Part shown: positions 36,004 to 49,100 of the stretch, piece after piece | Position numbering within the stretch: the stretch's first letter is position 1 | How the letters are laid out: the number at the start of each line of letters is the position of its first letter | Assembly (NCBI GenBank): GCA_950295325.1 | Contig: OX485803.1 | Coordinates: forward strand, 44,841,554-44,905,553 | DNA length: 64,000 nt | Direction of reading: 5' to 3' | Origin: Polytrichum commune | Taxonomy: Eukaryota; Streptophyta; Polytrichopsida; Polytrichales; Polytrichaceae | Position numbers and translations under genes: made by a program | The notes under the pieces: model-generated | Seen by the model: only the letters and a program-made list of their open reading frames with translations | What the model was told of the DNA's origin: nothing | Databases searched by the model: none

Positions 36004-38204
36004 TCTTCTATGTTCCAGTATATCAAAGATAACACATAAAGTTATAAACTAATGTCACACCGGTTTCAAAACAAAAAATTGCCGTACCAAAGAAAATTAG
36101 CGCAAGCCACATTTATTTTCTCCTCCAATAGTAATGTGGGTGGTTACTTCATTTTGTGCTACTTATGTCCTCTAACTAACATTCAACGTGTTGTTCGAAA
36201 GTCTTTGTGAAGGCTTAGGGAAGGACCAAAGATCTTGGACCCACAGTAATTCCACATCGACTACAAAATTAGTGTGACCCACCCTAATTATTAAAACGTG
36301 TTGTTTTTGTACCCAAACTAATAGGACTATTTAGTGTACCCGCCTTTTGGAAAGTCAACTAAACGAGAAAATTGTATCCACTATACAAGTATCGAGCAAT
36401 TATTCTCGCAACACACCCAAAATCCGTAAAAAGAAGAAAAAAAGGAAAACAATTTGTAGACAAAGTCATGGTCAATAAAAACGACCCTTCGACCCACCGT
36501 TAACTTATGTGTACTTCAAATAAACGCATGCCATATTCATCAAGTTCCTCGCACCGAGTACTTAAATGCAAGTGAGTCACAATTGCCGCCCGGTTGGCGC
36601 GGTCAAGAACTTACCGCTCTCAAAACAATGATAAATTTATGACCCGGCCGCCCGCATTCGTGGTTAACTAACATACATACATACATACTCACTCTTAAAG
36701 ATACTAGCTACCTAGGCTCCAAGTCCGGGCCCTAGCTAGCCAACCTAATCTAATCAATGTGCTTGAAAAGTGGGTTCCGTCTTCGTGCTTAATCAAAACA
36801 CCACGGGTAAATAGTCGTTTGGGAATCGAATCGGGAGTTGGGGGCCGGGGAATCTACCCTTTTGACTCTCCAACAATATAATGGTCTCTTATAAACCCGG
36901 GAGAGGCAAGCAATTGACACTTGCAAGGGGTAGAGAGTGAGCGAGGTATATCATATATATTTTGGCCCCTCGACTCGCATCGTATTAGTATATATAATAA
37001 GGCCTTGATCAAAGTACTACTACTAGCTAGCTAGGTGAGGTAATGTTCTCGCCCCCTTCTTCATAATTTCGCGGGCCCCACCGACCCCCTTCCCCGAAGT
37101 GGAAAGGAGGTAGGCATGGCGGCCCATTGTCCCCCCGGGAACCCCAATAATGCCAAAAATGGAAGGGAACGGCCGGCATCATAATAATAATAAGGAGGAG
37201 GAGGAGGAGGAGGAGGATCGCCCCTTTTGTTTTGCAAACACGGATGGATTCACGCATGCGACCCAATCACCGCAACCAAAAGAACCAAAAGACGGCCACG
37301 TTTTTGGCCATCGTGGAAACCAAGGGTCCAGGATTGGAAAACCACCCAACTTTTTTCTGGCTAATGCATTGGGTTTTTGGTTTTAATGCAAAACACCCGA
37401 TTTCTGCGAATAAAACCATGGTTTTATCCTAGCACTTGGCACTTGGCACTTGGCAATCGGCATCACCATTGGCAGATATTGGGCCCACTACCCTATAATC
37501 TTAACTTATCTGTAATAAAACCAAATAAAACCGGAGTTTACTGGACCTCAAATGGTTGGTTTGTTATTTATTTTTAAGCTTTGAAAAACCCAGCTGTAAA
37601 AACCCGTGTGATGCTAGCCTTGGTTTAGAGGAAAGGAGTCCCTCTATATGTTTCACGTTGTCACTCTATATACTCACTTTAAGTTTGTGGACTCGTGATT
37701 GAGAGTGATATCTTGACAATATAAACAAGGGTCTTTAGAAATTGAGGCCAACAATTTGCAAGACTTTAGTAGTTGATTCGCTTTTAGAGGTTGTTAAAAA
37801 TCTCCCCTCTAGAAAAGCATGACCGTCCGTTGTGTAGAGAACGGATTAGTGTAGGTGGGTTAAAATAGCAGAGCGTGAGTTAGAGTTGTGGGGTTTTTTG
37901 TGGTTGCACTAGTTAAGCAACAAAAAGGGCTCACACCCCAGTTGATCCTTTGGCAATTATGTTTATGGCATCATTCACAATGATTCCCCAAATCCCCAAA
38001 ACACTAAACCTCGGGCAAGCATAATGAGTGCTCAACAACCGCTCTCTTCATTGCGGAATCGTTAGGTGCAACTTTGGCATTGGCGAACCTCTTCTCCTTG
38101 GAGTGATTCGAGTGTCTTCATCAAATCACTAAGAAGCTTCGCCCAATGTGGAACCCCTCTCAAGATGTGCCAACAAATCCCAAATTTCAAAAGAAAACAA
38201 GTGA
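36004..38204. other. Non-genic stretch with microsatellites
   Basis: ATAC-type runs occur near 36670-36690 and an ATA then (GGA)n tract at 37181-37216. A possible TATAAAC lies at 36891, but there is no coding frame behind it that I can support. A phrase ATTAGTGTGACCCACCCTAAT (36269 on) resembles the small MITE end. Confidence 0.4.
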
Positions 38205-38492
38205 GTGCTATTAAAACTTTTATATCAAAATTTCATTGAATTTGGAAATTATTCAATTGAAAAATCAATTAAGAGGCAACAATGGTTTAGATCGCAACAT
38301 ACAGGTTGCTTGCAACGATTAATAACGTTCCATGTTTTTAATTCCATTCAGATTTGTCAAGTGCCATTTAGCTCACATATTTATCCTAGTACCGTTTCTA
38401 ATGATTATGGAGTCTATGCATGTCAACTTCTTACAATGTTCGTGGTGGAAGGTACTAGACTATATACAAGAACATACCAATACATATTGTAA
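38205..38492 (+). pseudogene. Possible Ulp1-like (C48) peptidase scrap
   Basis: The 95-codon frame contains PSTVSNDYGVYACQLL around residues 60-75. Plant Ulp1-type SUMO proteases, often carried by Mutator-like elements, have a Q-x-N-x-x-D-C-G-V-(F/Y)-x-C active-site block. Here the position of the catalytic Cys would be Tyr, a single G-to-A change from TGT to TAT. No His or Asp catalytic blocks are visible upstream. One short motif match is weak evidence, so chance is quite possible. Confidence 0.22.
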
Positions 38493-40104
38493 TGATTGTC
38501 ATTTAAAAAGCAATTTCCAAATTTCAAATCCAAATGCACGTATAATAACACAATTTAGTCTTTTGTGATGTTGAACTTTGGAATCCATTTACTCCCAACC
38601 CATACATGCTTTTTGATTCGATTTTTTTGGGGATGAGCTAGACATCACGTACTACGGCTTTTATATCTAGGATGTTAACTTTTGTTGCCTCTTCGTCAAG
38701 CTATGGACCTTGAATTGAAATACTTCAGTTCACTAACACGATTTCATTATAATGTGAAGATTCCAGGGGAATAAGAACGGATAAAAGAGATTAACCACCC
38801 ACATGGTTTCATATTATCAAGAACCAAGCACATGGACCCTTGCAAGAAGCCACTTCTTGAATGACAAGTGTCACTTTATGGGTTCGAATTTTCAAAGAAT
38901 GTGGCTCAAGCCTCACACCCGCTAAGATAGGTACCCTGGTCAATAACATGTTCTTAGCATGTACATCGTACACACCCCGCGATTGGTAAGTCATGGAGAA
39001 TGTGCATATGTCCCATGACTTTGACCCACCAACTCCCTTGGTCAATGTAGATGCTTCAATGGAGAAACCTTGCCCATGTTTTGGCTCTAAGTTAGGCATT
39101 TGGATGGAAACTAAGGTATAAGATAGAAGCATCCGATTTCGTCAATGTCCCACTTTTGACAATTCTTTTTTAAGATCAAAGGGGGTGAATGTTTACTTCA
39201 TTGTTCTTTGAATACTAATTAAGACCGTTATTGCAATAATTGCAAACACAACTCCTTGGTGGAGAAACTAAAAGTCAACGTTCAACATTGTTCATATTAT
39301 TATTGTTGTTGTAGTATTTAAGAGGGGAGGGGGTGTACGTGACCACTTTAGATTGCAAAGGAACATTGACATTTTTTAAGGTACATTCTTCTATTATGGC
39401 CCATTCATGCTTCGCATACCAATTTGGTTGTTGGATCAATGAGTTGAATAACTCATATTTCTAACATTTAAAAACGAGGAACAATCCTACTGAGAAGTTC
39501 ACAATCCAAATTTCCAATCATAATGCAAATTCCATTATTCACGCAATGACCATTCAAAGGGGGTCGTTTCAAGGTTCACACATGCTTATTGTATGTTGTT
39601 TTGTGCCTACTCAAGTGTTAGGAGGTGTGTAAAAAATTGGCATGCCCCACTCCACAACATTTAACAACATAAGTGGTAAGTGGCAATTAAGTCAAGCTTA
39701 CCTAGTCCCATTTCACACTTAAATGTTGTTGTTGTTAGGTCCTCAACGAGATGATGCAAATAGGGTAGTGGCACTTCAAGGACCACTTACCTTGATAGTT
39801 TGAATACCACTTTTTATTGCATAGATGTTATTGTTGCATCATTCTCAACATTTGTTTTCATTTGGAGCAATGGCTTTCAATTTAACTCTTAGTATATGAG
39901 GTGCATTTGGTATTTTCCAAGATCATGTAGACTTTCCCTACATAACAAATATCATTCCTCCTTTTGCATAGCACAATCTTATGCCCATCTTTGTAAATCA
40001 TTGTGATAGTGTGATATACCTGGATTATTATATTAAATGTTGGATTATGCAAGAAAGAAAGATTAACCATACTTTATTGTGTTTAGCATGTGAGCATATG
40101 GTGT
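38493..40104. other. Non-genic stretch, nothing seen
   Basis: No gene, tandem array or inverted repeat was recognised. The longest frame is 107 codons (38809-39132, minus), without a known motif. Confidence 0.4.
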
Positions 40105-40790
40105 TTGAAGTCAAACAACTCCAAAGCAAGAATTAGGTCAAACAACCCAAGAGATAATGATGCACAAGGGCTAGACAACCCATGAAGTATTTGTGCACAT
40201 GAGTTAGACAATTCCCGATAGAAGATCTTTGCATTGGAGTTAGACAAGTCCAAGTAGGAGTTAAACACCTCCCTCTGGAAGATCTTTGTGCTGAAGTCAG
40301 ACAACTCCAACTAAAAGATATGAATCGGAGTTAGACAACTCCCATGAGATGGATGTTATTCAATGGAGTTGGATGACTCTCAATGAATAAATCTAATTGG
40401 AATTAGACGGTTCCAACTAGAAGAGTGGATGAATGAGTCAAGTTGGAATTAGACAATTCCAACTAGAAGAATGGATAATTGGATCAAGTTGGAATTAGAT
40501 AGTTCCGCCTAGAAGAATAAACGAATGTGTCAAGTTGGAATAAGATAGTTCTAACTAGAAGAATAAATGAATGTGTCAAGTTGGAATTAGACAGTCCCAA
40601 CTAGAAGAATAAATGAATGTGTCGAGTTGGAATTAGACAGTCCCAACTAGAAGAATAGATGAATGTGTCAAGTTGGAATTAGACAATCCCAACTAGGAGA
40701 ATAAACGAATGTGTCAAGTTGGAATTAAACAATTTCAACTAGAAGAACAGATGAACATGTCCACTTGGAATTGTTCAGTTCCAACTAGAT
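40105..40790. repeat. 46-bp tandem array in which units carry a short dyad
   Basis: From 40393 the units repeat at exactly 46 bp (40439, 40485, 40531, 40577, 40623, 40669, 40715). Earlier units (40105-40390) are more diverged and uneven in length. The best unit contains arms AGTTGGAATT and AATTCCAACT around loop AGAC. Diverged units keep a dyad in changed form, for example GGAGTT-AGAC-AACTCC near 40327. The rest of the unit is TAGAAGAATAAATGAATGTG. Because 46 is not divisible by three it cannot encode a protein repeat. A minisatellite is the plain description; no family is recognised. Confidence 0.92.
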
Positions 40791-43700
40791 GGTTGTGATA
40801 AAGTGAAAGATAAGAAATGATCGTACGGTGAAATGATCTTTGTAAAAATATAAGGAAGTTATGATCTAAATTTAATAATGTTTGAAACTTTTGAAAACAT
40901 CCCTTGAATACTATGGATAAAGATGAATAAAAGTAGGATTGCCTTTGAGTGTAAGAGAGAACTTGGGGAGGAGAGATGATCATCTTTTGTCTTTATCCTA
41001 TGGTCGGGTGGTTCGAGCTCATAGCAATCACAATATTATGTTCAAGTTGTAAAGCTTCCAAGCTTGAAAGCTCTCCATATTACTGTCTCAAGTACATTTA
41101 TGTTTGTATTATTCTTGTGTGAAAAAAGAACATGACACACAAGCATTGTGGCTCCTACTAGAATTACACTCAATTGTTAGTGTCGCATTCAATAAAATTC
41201 ACCTTGATTACACCATTTGGTACGATGACTATGAGAGGGTATAGTAAATTCCTTGATTTCTTCGAATACTTTCTTGATAATTTTCATTAGTGATGGAGGA
41301 AATGGACATCCTTTTATCAATATAAAAGAACAATCCATTAACTTTTCCAATGCCCTTGTATGCTTCTTGGCCAAGTTATAGAACCTTTACATTATTCAAC
41401 GGTGTTACATAGAAAGCTCGTAATCAACGTAGATAGTGGTGAGTACATGGAGATTGAGTCCGAAGACCTTGGGGTAGTGACTATGTGTTGTAATAGCTAC
41501 CATAATCAAAATGCATCACAAAGCATTTTGCCACACATGCAACACACATTGGAACCTATGTAAACAACACAACCAAATTCCATGGCACACATTGTGTCAT
41601 TTTTATCATATTGGTTCTAGTCTTTTGCAATTGCCCCAGTTTAATGCATTGAGTGTATCCACATTTGTGATCCATGCGCAAATCACATGTAAATACTTTG
41701 CAACAAACATACATAGCAATTGCTGGCCATTGAACATGAAGATGGGCCTATTACTATGAAGGGTGCCGTCTAGTAGGTTTGAAATAGTTGGATGGGTCCA
41801 TCATTTGGGAGACAAGGGGAATGGGTCTAGGTGGGATGGGTATACGAAACCAATATAGGACTCAGCCCCCCACATGCAACCCCACACACCCTTTCGAGGG
41901 GAGAAGACCCGTGCTCATGCTGATAATTTATGCTCCAAGCCATCTCCATTGCCAAACAATGCGAAGGATCCGTGCAACCAGAGGCATGGTCCTTGTCATG
42001 CAAGCCTTGGACCAATGCAATCCTGTAACACATACAACCAGAAGCTCAAGAACTAGTCCATATGCCGTTTATCGGCTGGGGCGAACCAACCTGTACAGTG
42101 ACTCTTCTGGAGGCAAAGGTTTAGACATCCAACAAAGAACGAGTATATGGATGGTTTCGCCCAAATCCACCTCGAACATTCCTCGCCGCTTCGGTAATGC
42201 ATTGGTAATAAAGGGTTGAAGGAGTGCAAAAATAGCACAATAACACCAACTCCACTTCTCCACACTTATGGAACTTTGATGGGCATGAACTCCAACCATT
42301 GTTAATGAGGTTGAAGTGATGATATGACAACCACATTCTCATCCCTCAAAATAATAAGGGTCAGATATCATTACGAGAAGTCCATCTTTGCTGTCTCACT
42401 TTTCATAAACACGTTGGTCTTTAAAGGGTTAAATTACAGAACTTTCCTATTCTTTAATCATCCCATGCTTTATTATATATATAAGACGCAAGTCAATCGC
42501 GTTGATATGATATTTGGTGCAATGAACAACAACATTGCATGTCATGAAAGTTATTAAGTTCCAAAATTAATTAATTAATTAATTAAAATTGTTAACATTT
42601 ATTTTGTGAAATTGTCAAATTATATTGTAAGGTGTGAGCTCCAAAGAATGTTCGCAACTTTCTATAAATGACTTCGTGAAAGTGATAGAGAACTCCAATA
42701 TATAGCTTACCCTTAAAATAATAAAATAGATAGATAGATAAATAATAGGCGTATTTTATTTTAAAATTGTATGTATACGTATATTTGTATTTGTGAGTGG
42801 TTTTCTCATTTGCATCACTGTATTCAATATATGAAAGAGTAATTGCTTGGAGAATCAAATGCATAGGGTGCAACTCCAACTTTAGGATAATGGTACATTA
42901 TTATTGTGAGGGTTCAACAAAACCTAAGGCTTGCTCTGCACTATGTCTCAAGCCCGTCCCAAGTCCCACTTTGCAAAATCCCAAGGAAAGATGAAAGTCC
43001 CCTCTGGTTAGGCCCTAGAAGCGAATATAGAGGAAACAACATATTTCACAAGACTTGGGGCATTATAGTGTAAAGGACAAAGTCCCAACTTCCAAGCCTT
43101 GCCTTATCCACTTATGAGAAGAAAACATACTTTAATTTCTTGTTTTTTAGTATTTACCCATTTATTAGGATTTTATATTTGTAATTAATGATTTCTCATT
43201 CAAATGCTAAATTGGTGTTGTTGATTTCATCGGTTTGTATTGTAGGACGAGCAAAGCAAGAATAACATGACAATTATCACGAATAAGTGGACTTGTGAAA
43301 CGGTTGGTATTGAGTTCAAATTTGGATGGCATGTCTTGATTGTGTGAGGTTTGGTCCATCAACATTCACCCTTTCAAGGACAAGAGATATTGCAAATTCT
43401 AAGTTGTGCTAATAAAAACACACTTTTATAGGTCTTACAAGGGTTGTCACAAAATAACACATCCAGTGGTTTTTTTTGTTTTTTTTTATCATCCCATATT
43501 GTATTTGTGATTGCTTGAAAAAATCACTATAAACACACTTGTCATTGTTTTGATGAAATACTCGATACAAACGACTAGTATCATAAACACCGTAGAAAGT
43601 GATGGGTAGGTGCATTATATGTTCGTTGAAGGCTTATTTGTCATAATAACTACACGTGAAAAAGTCGTCCACTAGACTAGCCTTTTGAGAAAGACGTATC

Positions 43701-44801
43701 GTTTGAAATGAAAAGCCTCGTTTTGAGATGTTTTGGTGCATCATTTAAGAAGTTAGGACTTCAAATATTCTAATGAAATGTACATCGGGACCCGACTCGG
43801 GACTTTACCCTTGAAGTTGGGATAACACTTTTGATCGACCTAATTCCAAAGGCGAGTCATGACTTCTTCTTTACACCAAAGTTGCCATCATGTTGCATAA
43901 GTTAGTAGGACTTCACGACCGGCCGGGACCTAGTGCAAACCCTAAAATGGCGAGAGTCGGCTCTCCACCAATCACAAAGCTAGACCTAATTAAGAGCTTA
44001 GGCTTAGTGCAAGACGGCCCCAAGTACTAAGGTAGGCTACCCCCACCAAACATGTATTGACAAATGGAGATGGATGGATGAAAGTATCGGTTTGGATGTA
44101 GACCCAAACATTCTTGGCACTTGAAATTGGCATACCTTGTTGGCTTACTACTTAACTTATCCATGGGGGCCGGGCGGAGCCCTCCTACGCAATCTCAAAG
44201 ATAAGATAACGGTTGCGGAATCAATTTTTAGTTCCCCTTTGTGACTCATAATGAAAGGGCCCGGGCGGTGAATAGACCAAGCCTCACTTTTAATTCAAAG
44301 CCTGCGTGGGAATCTAGGGATCCATCGATTTCGGCTCATAACTCACCACCCGCGTGCTCATCACTACTTAGCCCTTTACCAAAGTCGGAAACCTTTGAGT
44401 TTATGGGTTACATTCATATGCATATATAAATGCTTACATACATACCATTCACATACATACATACATACCATTCATATGCACACCCACATACATACATATA
44501 TACATACCATATCATATGTACCATATGTATCATTCATATTATTAATCTATTTGAATATTTGCCCAGTGTTTCAAGGACACCCGTGCCGCGTCGACCTGAG
44601 CCACAAACTTTATTTGGGACCCAATCTTCTTCTTCTCCGTAACTTAACTAACGGATAGAATGAAGTTGTGGATAATAGCGCCATAAGAAACTCTTTTGCC
44701 AATGTAGGCTTTTGTACCACACACGTTGACATGCATGTAGCCCCACCATACATATAGTCTTTAGTATATATAGGTTCACTAGAAATACAAAAGGACTTGT
44801 T

Positions 44802-44838
<37 letters not shown>

Positions 44839-45019
44839 GCTCTATAAAGGAATAAGCTCATTGTGGTAGTTTGTACTTCGTCACCACATTGAAAATCTCA
44901 TGATGCGTGTTTTTATGTACTCTAAATGCATGGGCAAGAGTACCAATCTATGGAGCACTTGATGATGACACGCAACTTCATAATACAAGGTCCATGGTCA
45001 CACATATATGTATCTCTCA

Positions 45020-45050
<31 letters not shown>

Positions 45051-45288
45051 TTTATTTTGGATGCCATGTAGGTGCTTTGCAAATACCAAAATGATGACTA
45101 ATAACCACGTTTTTGGATGACATCATGCACATGTTCGTTTTCTTTCACAAACGAACTCAACATGAAAAGTCCGTTCGTGCACAAATGAATATAAATAGGG
45201 TCTAAATATAGCATTCAAACATAGATTAAGTTAGTAGAGAGATTGGTACCTTTGAAATTCTACAATTAATGATGAATCGACACTAACG
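40791..45288. other. Non-genic stretch with microsatellites
   Basis: Contents include a TTAA run at 42567-42585, ATAC/CATA-type repeats at 44435-44520, (AT)n at 44806-44836, and TTA/TTTA runs at 45022-45058. A 143-codon plus-strand frame (41788-42219) overlaps three minus-strand frames of 68-76 codons and shows no known domain. No gene is called. Confidence 0.4.
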
Positions 45289-46106
45289 GTGAGCTTTCAT
45301 GTACATAGGTCGCTTGTCGACTGCATTCTAGAAAATAGTGGGTTGGAGGTGTTCTCATGTAGTTAAGCACAAGCCATCATCCAACCCCATTCTAGTGGGC
45401 CGTTGGAATGTGGGGGGTCGTGGACAAGGGCCGCTAGAGTTCCATGCTCTCCACTAAAGAATCTTTAACTTACAAGTGTTGGTCACCCAAGGATTGAAGA
45501 CCCGCTTTAGAAAAAGGAGGAGGTTTTAACTTGGAGGAGGTTAGTAGGTGGGTCCGGATTTGAGAAGATGGGAGTAGTTGCACCAAATTTGTTGTTGAAT
45601 GTCATTTGGTGTTTTATGTCATCGTGGTAACGTTTCAAATGACACTTTAGAATGTAGTGGGCGAGTGGCCTACATGGAAACCCACCTTAAGCTTACTTAA
45701 GAATTTCATAAGAACTTAGGATGATTTTCGATGTAGGCCGCTCACCCACCACATTCTAGTATGAATAAGCCCAAATGTAGAGGGAATTTGGTGGGGGTAG
45801 GGTTCAGGTGCCAACTAGCTACTCCCATTTCCTCAAATCCAAGCCCACCTACTAACCTCCTCCTCCATGTTAAAACCAACCTTCTCATACCGGTCTTCAA
45901 AACCTTTAGTGACCAAACACTCGTAAGTTAAAGATTCTTCAGTGGGTGCAAGGAAATCTAATGGCTTGTGTCCAAAACCCTCCACATTCTAGTGGACCAC
46001 CATAATGTGATTGAATGACAATTTGTGCTTAAGTACATACAAACACCTCTCCACTCCCACTATTTTCTAGAATCTAGTTGGTGAGCGGCGTGCACGGAAG
46101 CCCGCC
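45289..46106. mobile_element. Nested foldback element, 818 bp
   Basis: The outer arms are about 45289-45590 and 45790-46106. They share ATTCTAGAAAATAGTGGG, AAGAATCTTTAACTTAC, GAGGAGGTTAGTAGGTGGG and GGATTTGAG in mirrored order. The loop holds a second inverted pair (45646-45682 with 45729-45760, reading TAGAATGT.GTGGG, then GAG.GGCCTACAT). That inner pair resembles the small foldback at 13141-13249 and also the element's own outer ends, so the structure looks like one family member nested within a larger one. No clear target duplication was seen and there is no coding frame. Confidence 0.82.
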
Positions 46107-49100
46107 TTTAGAAGACTACATGGTGCATGAGGCTTGATGAAGCTAGCTAAGGGGATAAGTTACCAACAAGGGACCCACTCGGAATCAATAATTCAAATGG
46201 CCTCATGATGAGGCCACCGTTAATTCCAAGTGGCTACCTTACGTCGTCGAGGCCCCACTTTTTGGGCCATAGTCAAAGAGGGAATTGGCTCCAATACGAA
46301 CAACAAAAAACTTGCGCACCTGAAAAAGTTCCCCCAAGCTCTTATTAAGAAGAAATAAAGCAAAAGCTTGACACCGTTCTTCAACTCGTTATTTACGGTC
46401 CCCACCTACTACCCCCGTCTTTTTTTTACCTTTCTTCCCAATCTACTATTTCCCCTTAAAGTAGAAGCCTCGCCTTTTTAGAAAGACAAAAGTTATTGTC
46501 TTCACTTTAAAGTTAGGATATCACACACAACACACAACACCACGCGCGTGGAGTTGTACAAGGCTAACGTTGGGTCTTGCACTAAGGTAAAGGTTGAGGT
46601 ATCTATGACCAATAAAATAAGAGAGTTTGCATGTGTTTAGGAGGAACAATAGCGGGGGATTGTTTTTTTCCGGCGAAGGGGATCGTATTTTAAGGATGAT
46701 GTAATATTTTTCTTTCTTTCCATAAATATGGAAATTGTTACAAATTTTGAAGCGGTAAAGTTAGGGTAACACATAGTCGATATGTAAGTTAATCCTAAGC
46801 GCTCATTTTAATGTTGATGCTTGGCTTTGACAATTGTTAAAATTCTTATGAGGATAATCAATCACAAGTCGCCACCACATAAACTCCAACTTCTTTCACC
46901 AACAACAAAAACTGTAGATCTCATCCATGTCGGCATTACATGACCCTAGTGAGTGGTGCAATGGACATGGTTGACTATGGATGCCTCCTCTTTCGCTGAG
47001 TTTGAAATGATTTTCTTTACTTCCTATTATTCAAATGTTCCTATGATAGGAAACTACACACAATCATGTTGTATATAAGTAGATTTGGACATTTTGGTTG
47101 CTGCAATTTTATCATATGATCCTACGATGCTCTTTCGGTATACCTAATTCTGATGGAAGATGTTTGAATTCTTAACGATTACTTGCATGTTATGCTATTA
47201 AAATATGCTATATATATATATATATATATGTTGATGTTGATGTTGATGTTGATGTTGAATATACATTTCAGAATAAATGTTGAATAGTGAAATTACAATC
47301 AAAACAACTACTTTGACATGATCACAATCAACTTTGCATATTCTATCGGAGGATCTTACCATGCAATCTTATCGAAGGATCTTATGATAGAAATTAACAT
47401 GTTATAATCATGGACTTGGACTAAATCAAAATTTACCTAAATACATGTTCATTAGTTTAGTACAAGGTGGTCAACAAATTCAAATCAAATCCGTTATTGG
47501 TTTCCTCCTAAATTTTGGAGCTCCTATGAATATGTTATTCCTTAACAAGAGGAAATATGTGTATACTTATCCAATAGTCATACATGTCGGTCCCCCTTGA
47601 CTACGTTGAATAATACTGAATTTCAAATAATTGTCACAATTTGAACACACAACCAACCTCTTCTAAACACATGTCCTTTTGACATCCATTCTTGAAACCA
47701 CACCAAACAACATACCACTCAAATATAAGTACCCGATTACGATAAGTAATGAAATTTAGCACATCTTACACTTACTTAGTATATAAGTTATTTGGCTTTG
47801 GAGCGAGTAGGCAAGTCTCCCAATAACTACACAACTAGTCGATTGTCATTGCCCGAGGGTGTACCAAATAACTTGCATGGGTTGGTATTATTGATGAGCC
47901 ATTTAAGGACTCTTTTTACACAGGAATTCTTTATGGGGCACGATGATGGTGATGATGCGGGGTGTTGCCATCTCTTTCCACCCTCTTGTTATCATGGGTG
48001 ATTAATACTTAAAAGCACCGGGCACGTGGCTTCAAAGTGTGACTCCACTTAACCTTATTAAGTAATTTTCCCAACCTCATCACCGTCATGGAAGTCGTGA
48101 AGTTTCCTCTAAGTATTCTATCTAGTACGTGGCCAACACCATACGGAGTATTTGTTCCATCGTACAAGTAATCCCTTAGAGGGGCGCTCTATTTCATCTT
48201 TACTATACTAAATAGTGTGTATTTAGTGTCATACGCTATTTTATGTCATTGTGGTAACACTTCTAATGACGTCTTTTATGAGTGAGTTTACAAAGTACTA
48301 TCATCTCAATCTACTTTCAGTTCATCCAAATCTCAATCATCAAAACAAAAGCTTGACATATTGTGCACCCTAACATTCATGTAATGAAAATATTGCTATG
48401 AATGATTGAAATTCAGATGACAATCACTTAGTTAGTGATGATAATTGCAACATCGTAAATGGAATGCCCGTTTTTTTTAAACCAAGGAATGACAAATAAC
48501 GACACGTTTACATCTAGTGTTAGTGACACGCCTTACTTTTTCCTTCTCCTTCTTTTTTGGCCCAGTATGAAAATCCAATTGCAAGAAAGTAACCAAAAAC
48601 ACAACTACCTCGAGAGAACCAGCGCAACCCACTGGGAAATCGAGGAATAATGTCCATCTTACGTCTAACCTTCCACGTGACCACTAAGTTGTTCCGAGTC
48701 ACAATAAGACATTTTGACTCCCCAAATTGAGTCGATTGGTAACACTACTTACTTACACAAGCAGTTACAATTAACATCGAGCAAGACAAATAAAATTGGT
48801 GACACTAAGTACAATATTTAGTGTTGGAATGTAGTTCCTACGTGAAATTCAAGAGGGTCTCAAGCAATGTAGGGTTAACACATGACAAAAGGCGAGGAGA
48901 ACCTATTCAATTTTTTGGGGGGTCAAAATAGAGAGCTCTCTATGGTAATAAAGGGTTGGTGAAAGTTTGGTGTGGGTATTGTACAAAGGGAGAAACTATC
49001 CCCCACACGAACAACAACAACTCGGAGGTTGTTTGCCCACACTTAAAGCAAACCAATTCTTTAGTGCCTTGCTTCGTGTCCACTCCTTCGATGACTATAA

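Noticed and set aside
36880-37000. TATAAAC and compact GC-richer stretch as a promoter
   Set aside because: No coding frame or transcript feature follows that I can support.
40083-40310. 75-codon minus-strand frame with repeated E/D-L-S-N words over the array
   Set aside because: The 46-bp period shifts frame each unit; the protein repetition is only a reflection of the DNA repeat in its irregular early part.
40393-40790. CRISPR array interpretation of the 46-bp direct repeats
   Set aside because: The whole unit repeats, with no unique spacers, and the context is plant nuclear DNA, so it is a minisatellite.
41788-42219. 143-codon plus-strand open frame
   Set aside because: Opposed by three minus-strand frames of 68-76 codons over the same bases; no motif recognised on either strand.
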